Below are positions 42,865 through 51,468 of a stretch of 57,890 nt of DNA, one piece after another. A program made the translations under genes and the position numbers. The notes under the pieces are model-generated. The model was not told the DNA's origin, made no database searches, and saw nothing but the letters and a program-made list of their open reading frames with translations. The stretch is from a virus: the IMG/VR virus record IMGVR_UViG_3300020156_000032, positions 1-57,890 of that record; one strand, given 5' to 3'. Every line of letters starts with the position of its first letter. Position 1 is the stretch's first letter.

Positions 42865-44678
42865 ATCCTCTAACCAGGGAACCCATCATTCCTAATTCGG
42901 AGGAAAAGGAACTGGGAAAGTTCCTCAACTCCAACCACTTTGTCTTACACAACACTAAATTTGATTATCGAGCAGGGGAGTCCATAGGGCTCCCTATCCC
43001 GTCGTGGGAACATACCCAGGACACTCACCTCGCTAGTCATACCCTAGCTTCCGCAGCATCTCACAAACTCAAGGATTTGGCCCTGCAACATCTGGACATC
43101 AATGATGATGACCAAAAGGACCTCCAAGAGGCTGTGAATGCTGCTCGTCGCTTTGGGCGTAAGATGAAGTGGCGTATTGCCTCAGAAGGAGACCCTCACT
43201 TCCCTGCTTGGAAACCTAAACAGAATGAGGGCTGGTGGGTCGCAGACATGTGGCTGCCTAGAGCAGTCGCAAAATACTGTAACTACCCAAAGGATCATCC
43301 TTGGTGGACAGTCTGCCGAAAGTACAACATCCAAGATGTTGAACGTACAATCGGTCTCTGGCTCCTAATGAAAGAGGCTATGGAGGAAGAAGGTTTATAC
43401 CACCTCTATGAACGTCGCCGTCTCCTGTTACCCATCACTTACAAGATGGAATCACGGGGCATGACGTTCTCTTCCCAAAAATTGGAGCCAGTGCAGCAGG
43501 ACTTCCACCAACGCTGTACCAAAGCTAAGCAGACCTGTCTCAAATTGGCAGGTCCTGGACATACCGAGAAGAGCCTCAACAGTCCAGGTCAGCTGCGAAG
43601 TATCCTATTCGATAAGTATAAACTCCCTCCTGGGAAGAAAACCAAAAGCGGTCAAAACTTCTCTACTGATAAAGAAGTCCTAAACGACCTCGTACATAAG
43701 GCTGCTCCAGGTTCAGCAGCCTTACGCTTTTTGGAGAACCTCCTAGATGCTCGTGGCTATGAAACTGCCTTGAGCTATATGGAGTCCTATGAGAAGTTTG
43801 CTTGTCGAGCAAATAAGATACGCTGGTGGGAACTCCATCCTGGGTTCAACATCAGTGGTACAGCGACCACCCGATTCTCATCCAGCAACCCTAATGCCCA
43901 GAACATCAGCAAGAAGGAGAAAGCAAACCTCAGACAGATATTTGGTCCTATGCCTGGTCGTGAATGGTGGGCTATGGATTACTCAAATATCGAGATGCGT
44001 ATCTTCGCATACGAATCAGGTGACAAGCGTCTGATCGAGGCTTTCGAGTCTGGGTTCAGCGTACACTTGATTTTCGCGGAGGTGCTTCATCCCAAAGAAT
44101 ATGCCGAGTGCCTCAAGACAGGAGAGGAGTTCAAAGACAAGTACGAATCCACTCTGTACCAATGGGTCAAGAATGGTAACTTCGCACTCATCTACGGAGC
44201 AGGTGTTAAGAAAGCCAATGCAACCTACCACGTTGACGGTGCCTATGACATCATTCGTAAGAAGCTCCCCCTCATCGATAAGTTTATGCGAGCTAAGGAT
44301 GAGGAAGCTCGTAAGAAGGGATACATTACAACCCTTGGTGGCTATCGTCTCCAAGTCCCAGAGAAGAAACCCCACTGTGCTGTCAACTACTTTGTCCAGG
44401 GTACTGCTGGTTGGTGTATGATCAACGCTATGATCCGAGTAGCGGAGTATCTCCAAACCCTCAAGGATCATCACCTTATCATGACCATCCACGACGAACT
44501 GGATTACGACTTCCCAACCGCCGCAGGAACCAAGAACCTCTCCTACGCTTACCATTGCAAGAAGCTAATGGAGTTATCAGGGAACGACATTGGTATCCCT
44601 ACCCCTGTGGATGTTGAGCGTCATCCTGACAACTGGGCTAAAGGCGAACGTATCAAAGACTGGAGCTTGGCCGCCTAA
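42606..44678 (+). CDS. polA: DNA polymerase I (family A)
   Basis: 690 aa replicative-type phage polymerase. The 3'-5' exonuclease motifs are SLDTETTG (D53, E55), HNTKFDYRA and YNIQDVERT. Polymerase motif A is DYSNIEMR (from D458), motif B KNGNFALIYGAG (from K522) and motif C IHDELDY (H629-E631). There is no 5'-3' exonuclease domain. The N-terminal 45 residues are basic and overlap the previous frame; the start is therefore uncertain. It must copy templates with altered thymine if the pathway downstream is active. Confidence 0.93.
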   Translation: MRRQAVSTPRPRSTRNSRPTPRSVSTTSKVRSKVNANYNLKYSKPPGILWSLDTETTGTDFYHGCKPFLYSACSTDGDVLTWEWDVNPLTREPIIPNSEEKELGKFLNSNHFVLHNTKFDYRAGESIGLPIPSWEHTQDTHLASHTLASAASHKLKDLALQHLDINDDDQKDLQEAVNAARRFGRKMKWRIASEGDPHFPAWKPKQNEGWWVADMWLPRAVAKYCNYPKDHPWWTVCRKYNIQDVERTIGLWLLMKEAMEEEGLYHLYERRRLLLPITYKMESRGMTFSSQKLEPVQQDFHQRCTKAKQTCLKLAGPGHTEKSLNSPGQLRSILFDKYKLPPGKKTKSGQNFSTDKEVLNDLVHKAAPGSAALRFLENLLDARGYETALSYMESYEKFACRANKIRWWELHPGFNISGTATTRFSSSNPNAQNISKKEKANLRQIFGPMPGREWWAMDYSNIEMRIFAYESGDKRLIEAFESGFSVHLIFAEVLHPKEYAECLKTGEEFKDKYESTLYQWVKNGNFALIYGAGVKKANATYHVDGAYDIIRKKLPLIDKFMRAKDEEARKKGYITTLGGYRLQVPEKKPHCAVNYFVQGTAGWCMINAMIRVAEYLQTLKDHHLIMTIHDELDYDFPTAAGTKNLSYAYHCKKLMELSGNDIGIPTPVDVERHPDNWAKGERIKDWSLAA

Positions 44679-44839
44679 ACCCTCCTTGTCAACTATCAGG
44701 AACCGTCTAGTGAGGTCCATTGTACCCCTAGTTAAACCCGTAATAAAAACCTAACTTTTACCATTGGCTTTGAAATCCTTTGGGAAAAGAACATACAAGA
44801 CACCAAACCTAACTACCAACACAGACCTCGTAACAACCA

Positions 44840-46033
44840 ATGCCAATAAAAACCGAAAACCAAACCCAGGACAATCCCCAAACCATTCCCCTGGACAATC
44901 CTACTGCTCGATTCATCTACTGGATGATGGAACGACACCGTATCCATCTCAAACGCCAGGCTGGTTTACCTAAACCCTGGACCACTGACAAGGTTCTCCA
45001 GTCATACTTCTTCACCAACCCTTTCCGAGAGAACGATAAGACAACAGCGTGGTATCGAGAGAACATCCGTATCCCTTACACTACTCCACCCCACTACAAT
45101 CCCTCCCCACCCAACAAGTTTCCCTCTGCTCCCTCCCTCAGTCTGTCTCGTGTCTTGTTCGCTACTATCGCTTTCCGGTGGTTTAACTTTATACCCACCG
45201 GACAACTCCTACTAGGCCGGGCCTTGAGCAACCTGTCATCCTCCCCAAAGGACATCAAGGCTTTTGCCGCCAATCGGAATAACCTATTGTACCACTGGGA
45301 TATGATACGAGCTATCAATCGTCTCACTATCCACCAACAGTACGGTCACAAAATCTTTACAGGAGCCTATATTATCAAGTCTCCTGACCGTCGTAACATC
45401 CCTTTCACCCTAGGATACACAGACGGTCCTGTCGGTGAACAAAGACTCCACTTTCCTGATAATCGAATCGTCCCCAAACGATCATCCAAGGGGGTCTACG
45501 ATAAGATCGAAGCAATCTGTTGGGCCGTCAACAACGTATGGCTCGACTTGACCGCTCTCACCAACTGGTTCACCAACACCCAACGTAGTCTGGAGGAAGC
45601 TCATCAAAAACTCTGTTGCTACCCCTACCTGGGAGACTTCATGGCTTACGAGATTGTGAGTGACTTACGCTTCACTCCTCTCTTGGACCAGGCCCCTGAC
45701 ATCAACACTTGGGCCAATATGGGACCAGGAGCTACTCGTGGTTTACGTCGTCTCCGTGGTCTCCCTGCCGAGGGACCTCTCCCTCGCAACTACAAGGAAC
45801 TGATGCTCCAACTCTGGGACCGAGCCAAACTGGACTTCCGAGTTATGGCTGGTCCTCCTATTCCCTCTGTATCCTCCCCAAAGGAACCTAGGTCCTCTTG
45901 GATCAAGTCCGGCTTATACCCCTACCCCAATATCGAGATGCGAGAGATCGAACATTCTTTGTGCGAGTTCGATAAATACGAACGAGCCCGTCTACAGGAC
46001 GGTCAACTAAAGCGTCTATACCAAGGCACCTAA
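44840..46033 (+). CDS. Thymine-hypermodification protein (HMUDK_hel/aGPT-pyrophosphorylase-like), copy 1
   Basis: 397 aa. Residues 22-70 match the helical domain linked to 5-hmdU DNA kinases and alpha-glutamyl/putrescinyl-thymine pyrophosphorylases: FIYWMMERHRIHLKRQAG, KPWTTDKVLQSYFFTNPFRE and KTTAWYREN. Near residue 262 an HhH-like part (CCYPYLGDFMAYEIVSDLRF, WANMGPGATRGLRRL) recalls DNA glycosylases, and a conserved end (MREIEHSLCEFDKYERAR) follows. No P-loop, so it is not itself a kinase. Probably acts on 5-hydroxymethyl-U in DNA. Confidence 0.75.
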   Translation: MPIKTENQTQDNPQTIPLDNPTARFIYWMMERHRIHLKRQAGLPKPWTTDKVLQSYFFTNPFRENDKTTAWYRENIRIPYTTPPHYNPSPPNKFPSAPSLSLSRVLFATIAFRWFNFIPTGQLLLGRALSNLSSSPKDIKAFAANRNNLLYHWDMIRAINRLTIHQQYGHKIFTGAYIIKSPDRRNIPFTLGYTDGPVGEQRLHFPDNRIVPKRSSKGVYDKIEAICWAVNNVWLDLTALTNWFTNTQRSLEEAHQKLCCYPYLGDFMAYEIVSDLRFTPLLDQAPDINTWANMGPGATRGLRRLRGLPAEGPLPRNYKELMLQLWDRAKLDFRVMAGPPIPSVSSPKEPRSSWIKSGLYPYPNIEMREIEHSLCEFDKYERARLQDGQLKRLYQGT

Positions 46034-46084
46034 CTCTCTATCAATCCCCCACTCTCGACCTAACCCCTCAACCCCAGAACTCCT

Positions 46085-47605
46085 ATGCCCCTCCAAATCA
46101 AGACAATCCGTACTGTACTGCCTGGCTCCCCTGGTTGGTATTGGTTCCGCACCTCCACCGATGCTCCTTGGAATCCCATCTTAGTGGAATACACCGATGG
46201 TAAATCCCAAGCTCACCTCGTTGGATGTTTCTACAAAGAGGTCCCTAACTCCAACAACGGAGCTTGTTTCAAGGTCACTGCTCCCATCGAGGAATTTGAG
46301 GGTGAGTGGGGAGATGAGATCACTCCCCCTAAGCAAGCCAAACCTGCCCTACAGATCACTTACGGTTCAAGCACGACCTCCGAACGAGCCCCTCGTACCC
46401 AGTACAATCCTCCTGCTAACCAGTCAATCATCCCTGCTCAGTTCGAGAAGTTCCTCTACTGGATTCAGGAGCGTCACCAAATCTATCTAAACCGAGAGGT
46501 CAACAATTCTCCGAAGCCTTGGACAAAGGACCCGATCTTGCAGAACAACTTCTTCTGCAATCCTTTCCGAGAACTCGATAAGACAACCCAGTGGTTCCGT
46601 AATAAACTCCGGCAACCATTGGCTCCGTACCGCGAGGTACTAATGGCTACGATCATCTTTCGCTGGTTCAATTACATCCCTACCGGCGAGGCTCTACTCC
46701 ATGCTTACGATAGTACAGATGCCGAGACCACTAAGGCTCGTATCAAATCCGCTGTTCGTACTCCTGCTGATCCTTTCCTGGCAGTCGTAGGTCCCCAAGT
46801 CGCAGATATGCGTAAGACTCTGAGCAAGGCTGCTAAGAAGGGTATCGCTAAGGCCGGAGCTATCGCTAAGGGTTCTTCCCCAAAGAAGTCTGCTCAACCC
46901 TCCCAAGCAGAACACCTCCCCTTGGGCCTGTTCACCAACTGGGACACAACTAAAGCGATGAGTATCCTATCGAAGCTCAAGCCTGTATTCACCTCAGCCT
47001 ATGTAGTGTCCTCCGCAGAGGGACTCTCCAAGCTGGATAGCATCGCAGGTTCTATTGGTGAGATGTGGGAAGCTCGTAACTCGATCTATGAAGCCCTCGT
47101 ATCCCACCACACCACGATGGAGAAAGCTCACCAGTTCTTAACCTCCTTCCCTGGTATCGGTAACTTCACCGCTTACGAGTTAGTATGCGATCTCCGCTTC
47201 ACCCATATCGGAGAAAAGTGGTCCGATGTCAACGCTTGGGCCAATGCAGGTCCTGGTGCAATGCGAGGTCTGAACCGTTTGTACGGTCGTCCGATCTCAT
47301 TCGCCAGAGGGACTTATGATTGGGTGTCCGAATTACAGCATGTATACTCGAAGACAACCAATGCCCTCTTGGAACATAACTTCCTCAATGCCCCTCATGG
47401 TGAGGTCCCTTACCACTCCCTCAACTGCGAGGATGCCGCTGCTGCTCCTAACCTGCTGTTCGACCTACCTTTTGAACTACGAGAGATCGAACACTCCCTC
47501 TGTGAGTTCGATAAGTATATGCGATTGTATGAGCCCGTGTCTGCTGACGAGTATCGTCCTGGCGACGTACCAAAGCAGTCTAAGCGTAAGTTCAAAGGTA
47601 CCTAA
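46085..47605 (+). CDS. Thymine-hypermodification protein (HMUDK_hel/aGPT-pyrophosphorylase-like), copy 2
   Basis: 506 aa, paralogue of the gene just upstream. It adds a beta-rich N-terminal 120 residues (GWYWFRTSTDAPWNPILVEY) and a Lys-rich insert (residues 215-280). Shared core: FLYWIQERHQIYLNREV, KPWTKDPILQNNFFCNPFRE, then FPGIGNFTAYELVCDLRF, WANAGPGAMRGLNRL and LREIEHSLCEFDKY. Two such proteins in tandem suggest two steps or a heteromer. Motif B lies at 46600 and a motif A variant at 46873 within it. Confidence 0.75.
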   Translation: MPLQIKTIRTVLPGSPGWYWFRTSTDAPWNPILVEYTDGKSQAHLVGCFYKEVPNSNNGACFKVTAPIEEFEGEWGDEITPPKQAKPALQITYGSSTTSERAPRTQYNPPANQSIIPAQFEKFLYWIQERHQIYLNREVNNSPKPWTKDPILQNNFFCNPFRELDKTTQWFRNKLRQPLAPYREVLMATIIFRWFNYIPTGEALLHAYDSTDAETTKARIKSAVRTPADPFLAVVGPQVADMRKTLSKAAKKGIAKAGAIAKGSSPKKSAQPSQAEHLPLGLFTNWDTTKAMSILSKLKPVFTSAYVVSSAEGLSKLDSIAGSIGEMWEARNSIYEALVSHHTTMEKAHQFLTSFPGIGNFTAYELVCDLRFTHIGEKWSDVNAWANAGPGAMRGLNRLYGRPISFARGTYDWVSELQHVYSKTTNALLEHNFLNAPHGEVPYHSLNCEDAAAAPNLLFDLPFELREIEHSLCEFDKYMRLYEPVSADEYRPGDVPKQSKRKFKGT

Positions 47606-47725
47606 CCACCCTACCCTGTTCACCAACTGGGGCACAACTATTATCTACTCACACCCTCCTAGACCGACCTAAAGGTCCTCACCCAATTACCTTAGAATAC
47701 CCCCACAATTACCTTAAAATACCCC

Positions 47726-48043
47726 ATGAACGGACTCTACTACTACTTTCCCACTACCCCTGTGAAACCTCCCATGCCTTACAACGGACCATACCCTAAC
47801 TCACCCTCGGACCCTTACGGTGGCCTACGCAGCACCATTGCTACCTCTGCATTCAGTCTCAGTGTCAGCCTAATAGCGGTTACGCTACTGCTAGCTCTGA
47901 TAACTATGGAACTACACGATCTCAACAACACCCTCAAGAACTTGTGGACCCAAACCCTGCACGTTCAGACCTCTAACCCTCAACCGGAGGCTCCCCTTGC
48001 ACCGTCTCGTACCCCCTCCCTTACACCGTCTCGTATCCCCTAG
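47726..48043 (+). CDS. Small membrane protein with Pro-rich tail
   Basis: 105 aa. A Tyr/Pro-rich head (residues 1-33), one membrane segment (SLSVSLIAVTLLLALITM, residues 44-62), a short helix, and a Pro/Ser-rich tail. Could be a spanin-like or envelope accessory. No ribosome site before the ATG. Confidence 0.45.
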   Translation: MNGLYYYFPTTPVKPPMPYNGPYPNSPSDPYGGLRSTIATSAFSLSVSLIAVTLLLALITMELHDLNNTLKNLWTQTLHVQTSNPQPEAPLAPSRTPSLTPSRIP

Positions 48044-48056
48044 TGGAGTGGCCTAT

Positions 48057-48440
48057 ATGGTCCCTCGTGATTACCGCGTGGAGGTTGTAAACCCTGTGGA
48101 CATCCCTATTGACATCCCACCCCCTATCCTTCCTGACCCTCCGTCGGGACCTCATCTCTCCCAAAGAGCCCCGGTGACGGTGGCTCCTGATGGGAAGATA
48201 ACAATCCAGGTCCCACCTGTTGATACTCCTAAGCTGGAGATCATTGACACCCCTATCCTCAAGTACCTCCATAAATTGTTGGTTGAGGATGAACGGCCAG
48301 TAGTTAAGGTCAGTACTCTGACTGGTATAAACTACTCTAACCTATTGGGCTTCTATCATGGTCATAAGGATATTGGTCTGGCAAGTACCTTACGCCTGAT
48401 GAAGCTCTACAATATCCACTTTTGCCAGATCAACGACTAA
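48057..48440 (+). CDS. Helix-turn-helix protein
   Basis: 127 aa. Residues 1-75 are Pro/Val-rich (VNPVDIPIDIPPPILPDPP). Residues 85-127 look like a Cro/CI-type HTH: VVKVSTLTGINYSNLLGFYHG then IGLASTLRLMKLYNI. A transcription regulator or modification-complex accessory. Start chosen after gtggagtggcct. Confidence 0.55.
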   Translation: MVPRDYRVEVVNPVDIPIDIPPPILPDPPSGPHLSQRAPVTVAPDGKITIQVPPVDTPKLEIIDTPILKYLHKLLVEDERPVVKVSTLTGINYSNLLGFYHGHKDIGLASTLRLMKLYNIHFCQIND

Positions 48441-48478
48441 CTGTTCGACCCTTTACCACACACCCCGAAAAGAACCTC

Positions 48479-49633
48479 ATGTATTGCTACGCTATACTGC
48501 TCCATATCAAAGACCTCGGTACTCGTTATCTGGCTAGTACCGCTACTGTCTCTTCCCTCCAGGACCTCGACTATAGTGATCGATTATCTTCTGCTAAGCT
48601 GATCGAACGTACTGACATTGCCTTCAGTTGGGCTAATGTAATCGACAAGACCCATAAGGGTCATGTCAAGGCCGAAGTCATGCCAGTGAGCATCCATGTC
48701 GGTCATCACCCTGATATGATTGGAGACGTTATGAAGTTCGCTGCGACCTTCGGTCATCCAATGTCTCAGTTCCCTCACCTCCCACCCCCTGCTACGATCT
48801 ACCTTCGTAACAATCTCAACTATGAGGAGTTCTTTGAACTCCTATTAGGTATCGTGAAGGCAATCAACGCTTATAAGCGTATGCAGACCCTCCAAGGATA
48901 CCTCCATTCTATAGAACGTGTGGGTCAGATCGAGCAACTCCCTAAAGCTGTACCCCAAGACCTCCCCAAGTCTATCCCTGATGCCTCTACACTAGCTGCC
49001 GACCTCAAAGTAGCTGAGATGGAGTACAGAGCAGCTTTGGCTGAGATCGTAGACAGTATCGGAGATCTCATCTATGTTCTCATCGGTCAGGCCCTGGCTT
49101 ATGGCCTCCCACTCATCCAGGTGTGGGATGCTATCCAGGAGGCGAATATGGCGAAGCTCTGGTCTACTGATCAAATCGCTACTCTCCCTGATGGTTGGTA
49201 TGCTGAAGTCAGTACCACCAACCCTAATAAATACCTGGTCCACAATGAGGCAGGTAAGGTCCAGAAGCCTACCACTTGGACTCCACCCAACATCATTAAG
49301 ATCATCAATACGATGATCGACACCTGCCCCTATAAAATTGGTGGTGGACCTGATTCCGTCTCCGAGGAAGCAATCGCTATTTCCCTCAAATTCAAGACAC
49401 TTAGGGAGTTTTACCAATGGCGTCTGGACTGCGGCGACACAAGCATCACAGCAGCACAGGTCTTGGAAGCAAGCGACCAACCCCTCGTCCCAGACCAACC
49501 CAACCCAAATCCCAACCCCAGTCCCAACTCAAACCTCAACCCAGCCCCAAGCCAAAGCCCCAACCAACCACAACCCCAAGACCAAGGGTACAGTCCTCAA
49601 CCCGGTCAGTACAGCAATCCTCGAAGCGGTTGA
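48479..49633 (+). CDS. MazG-like nucleotide pyrophosphohydrolase
   Basis: 384 aa. A folded N-terminal part (residues 1-110) precedes the all-alpha MazG/PRA-PH-like domain near 110-300: NYEEFFELLLGIVKAI, then RAALAEIVDSIGDLIYVLIG with metal-binding acids, YGLPLIQVWDAIQEANMAKLW, and GKVQKPTTWTPPNI. Such enzymes hydrolyse NTPs or dNTPs to monophosphates, and here could lower dTTP or dUTP. The tail is Asn/Pro/Gln-rich and overlaps the next gene. Confidence 0.75.
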   Translation: MYCYAILLHIKDLGTRYLASTATVSSLQDLDYSDRLSSAKLIERTDIAFSWANVIDKTHKGHVKAEVMPVSIHVGHHPDMIGDVMKFAATFGHPMSQFPHLPPPATIYLRNNLNYEEFFELLLGIVKAINAYKRMQTLQGYLHSIERVGQIEQLPKAVPQDLPKSIPDASTLAADLKVAEMEYRAALAEIVDSIGDLIYVLIGQALAYGLPLIQVWDAIQEANMAKLWSTDQIATLPDGWYAEVSTTNPNKYLVHNEAGKVQKPTTWTPPNIIKIINTMIDTCPYKIGGGPDSVSEEAIAISLKFKTLREFYQWRLDCGDTSITAAQVLEASDQPLVPDQPNPNPNPSPNSNLNPAPSQSPNQPQPQDQGYSPQPGQYSNPRSG

Positions 49634-49887
49634 AACTATACGTCTTGATAAGACCTCGTAAGGATGGTGAGGGTATCATTGCTAAGGTCCTCACAGCTAA
49701 GACCTCTACCATTGTACCTACCGTGGTCAAGGGATACGTTAAACCAGGGGACCCTACTAAGTGGTTCCCCGAGATCAGGGAGCTATTCCGTAATAAAATC
49801 CGGGTATCTCCTCACGACCATGTTTTGAACGTATCCATCCTTAGTTCCGAGGCTGCTATCCCACCCGACACCGTGATCGTATATTGA
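49417..49887 (+). CDS. Hypothetical protein with dual-coded Pro-rich head
   Basis: 156 aa from an ATG with a good agggag site. Residues 1-70 are Pro/Gln/Lys-rich and read the same DNA as the MazG-like tail in another frame. Residues 72-156 look folded (KLYVLIRPRKDGEGIIAKVL, VVKGYVKPGDP). A TTG at 49630 overlapping the MazG stop (TTGA) is an alternative start giving only the folded part. Confidence 0.5.
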   Translation: MASGLRRHKHHSSTGLGSKRPTPRPRPTQPKSQPQSQLKPQPSPKPKPQPTTTPRPRVQSSTRSVQQSSKRLKLYVLIRPRKDGEGIIAKVLTAKTSTIVPTVVKGYVKPGDPTKWFPEIRELFRNKIRVSPHDHVLNVSILSSEAAIPPDTVIVY

Positions 49888-50139
49888 TTCTCTGTCGCCT
49901 GATGAGTTTCAGGTGTATCTCACCTGCTGCTCCTTGCTAACAACCTACCCTTGATTTACATAGGGTATCTGAGGGGTCCAGGATGGAGGAAATTCGCAGT
50001 TCCTCCTTAGTCCTTGACACCTGGACCCCTCTTGGTTTCTTACAACACCTAGTTACTCAACACCTAGTTACTCTGGAACAACACCTAACCCTCTGACCTC
50101 ACCCTGGAACCACAACCCACACCCCCTGGAACATAACCT
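49888..50139 (+). promoter_or_regulatory. Structured gap before the thymidylate-synthase-like gene
   Basis: GAGGGGTCCAGG (49971-49982) and CCTGGACCCCTC (50020-50031) form a perfect 12-bp stem, with inner GGAGGAA/TTCCTCC and GGA-rich single strands. CAGGTG/CACCTG at 49911. A tandem direct repeat AACACCTAGTTACTC lies at about 50045-50075. Likely terminator plus leader; the GGA loops are possible CsrA sites. Confidence 0.55.
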
Positions 50140-51468
50140 ATGCACCTCACTTACCGCAACGTCAACGATGCTTTCCGCACTGTTATGCAGGAGATGGATT
50201 GGGGTACTATCCGCTCCGTCATTACTGAGACTCGCAATGGACCTTGTCGCACCATCCGCGGACCTGTCATCTTGGAGTACACTTCTCCCAAAGAACGTGT
50301 ACTATGGAACGAAGCTAGGGATGCTAATCCTTTCTTCCATGTCATCGAGGCTCTGTGGATGCTCGCAGGTCGTAATGACGTAGAGACTCTCGATTGGTTC
50401 AACTCCAATATGAAGTCTTACTCAGACGATGGTAAGACATTCCATGCTGCTTATGGTCATCGTTGGTACAACCTAGCCACTCCCCATTGTAATCCCCAAT
50501 TCTGTGGTCCCCCATTTGATCAATGTGGCTACATCCAAGCCGATTGTGACCAACCCCTCAACCAACTCCGAGATGTAGTCCAACTACTCAGTGATCAACC
50601 TAACACCCGTAGGTGTGTCCTGTCTATGTGGGACCCTTTGGACCTCCACAAAGTGGTCACTGACCCTACTTGTAAGGATGTAGCTTGTAACACCCATATC
50701 TACTTCGAGTTAGAACCTCATCGTGTCTGGCGGGAAGGTCAGTACCACGGTCTGCCTATCCGTCACACTGATAAGGAGTTCACAGAGTACAAGCTCAACA
50801 TGACGGTATGCAACCGTAGTAATGATGTCTTGTGGGGAGCCCTTGGGGCTAACTACGTTCATATGTCGTTCCTACAGGAGTACATTGCCGCTTGTGTAGA
50901 CTACCACTTACCTGATGGATCAGTCCAGGTCGGAACCTACTACCAGTTTACTAACAACCTCCACCTCTACAAGGATAAGCAGGACACTGTAAGTTGGCTC
51001 AAGGATTCAACTCCTGACTACTACAAACAACCAGGGTACACCCCTTTACCCTTGGTGCTGAATGCGATAACCTTCACGGAGGAGGTCCAGCTTGCTATGG
51101 ACGTTATCGCCAGCTTCAAGTCAGGAACGAGGTCCAAACCCACTTCAGGACTGTTTCAGGAGCCTTTCTTGGAGAGTGTGTTCCTGCCTATGCTCCATGC
51201 TTGGACTTTCCACAAGCATCGCAACTATCCTATGGCTTTGTATCATGCCAGTTTGATCCGTAGTCCTGATTGGGCTCGTGCTTGTAAGCAATGGTTGGCT
51301 CGCCGCGAGGCTAACTACTTGATGACACGCAAGACCCGACCTATCGATCCTCCTACTTCCCCCAAAGAGGTCCAAGCCAACACCCAAGCTAATGAACCGT
51401 CTCCTACAGTTCATAGCAACCCTACTCCCCGACAAGATGATCACCCCGTACCACGAGACGAAGGATGA
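50140..51468 (+). CDS. Thymidylate synthase-like (probable dUMP hydroxymethylase)
   Basis: 442 aa, of which residues 1-380 are thymidylate-synthase fold. The nucleophile is C183 in KDVACNTHIYFE; FFHVIEALWMLAGRNDV matches the N-terminal helix; VCNRSNDVLWGALGANYVHMSFL holds the dUMP-binding Asn (N238), which in dCMP hydroxymethylases is Asp. So a uracil nucleotide is the likely substrate. In phages with modified thymine, homologues make 5-hydroxymethyl-dUMP. Ordinary thymidylate synthase cannot be excluded. The tail is Pro/Thr-rich. Confidence 0.8.
   Translation: MHLTYRNVNDAFRTVMQEMDWGTIRSVITETRNGPCRTIRGPVILEYTSPKERVLWNEARDANPFFHVIEALWMLAGRNDVETLDWFNSNMKSYSDDGKTFHAAYGHRWYNLATPHCNPQFCGPPFDQCGYIQADCDQPLNQLRDVVQLLSDQPNTRRCVLSMWDPLDLHKVVTDPTCKDVACNTHIYFELEPHRVWREGQYHGLPIRHTDKEFTEYKLNMTVCNRSNDVLWGALGANYVHMSFLQEYIAACVDYHLPDGSVQVGTYYQFTNNLHLYKDKQDTVSWLKDSTPDYYKQPGYTPLPLVLNAITFTEEVQLAMDVIASFKSGTRSKPTSGLFQEPFLESVFLPMLHAWTFHKHRNYPMALYHASLIRSPDWARACKQWLARREANYLMTRKTRPIDPPTSPKEVQANTQANEPSPTVHSNPTPRQDDHPVPRDEG

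Noticed and set aside
44764-44973. 69-aa frame before the first modification gene
   Set aside because: Starts with TTG, overlaps the modification gene by 134 bp and lacks any fold-like pattern.
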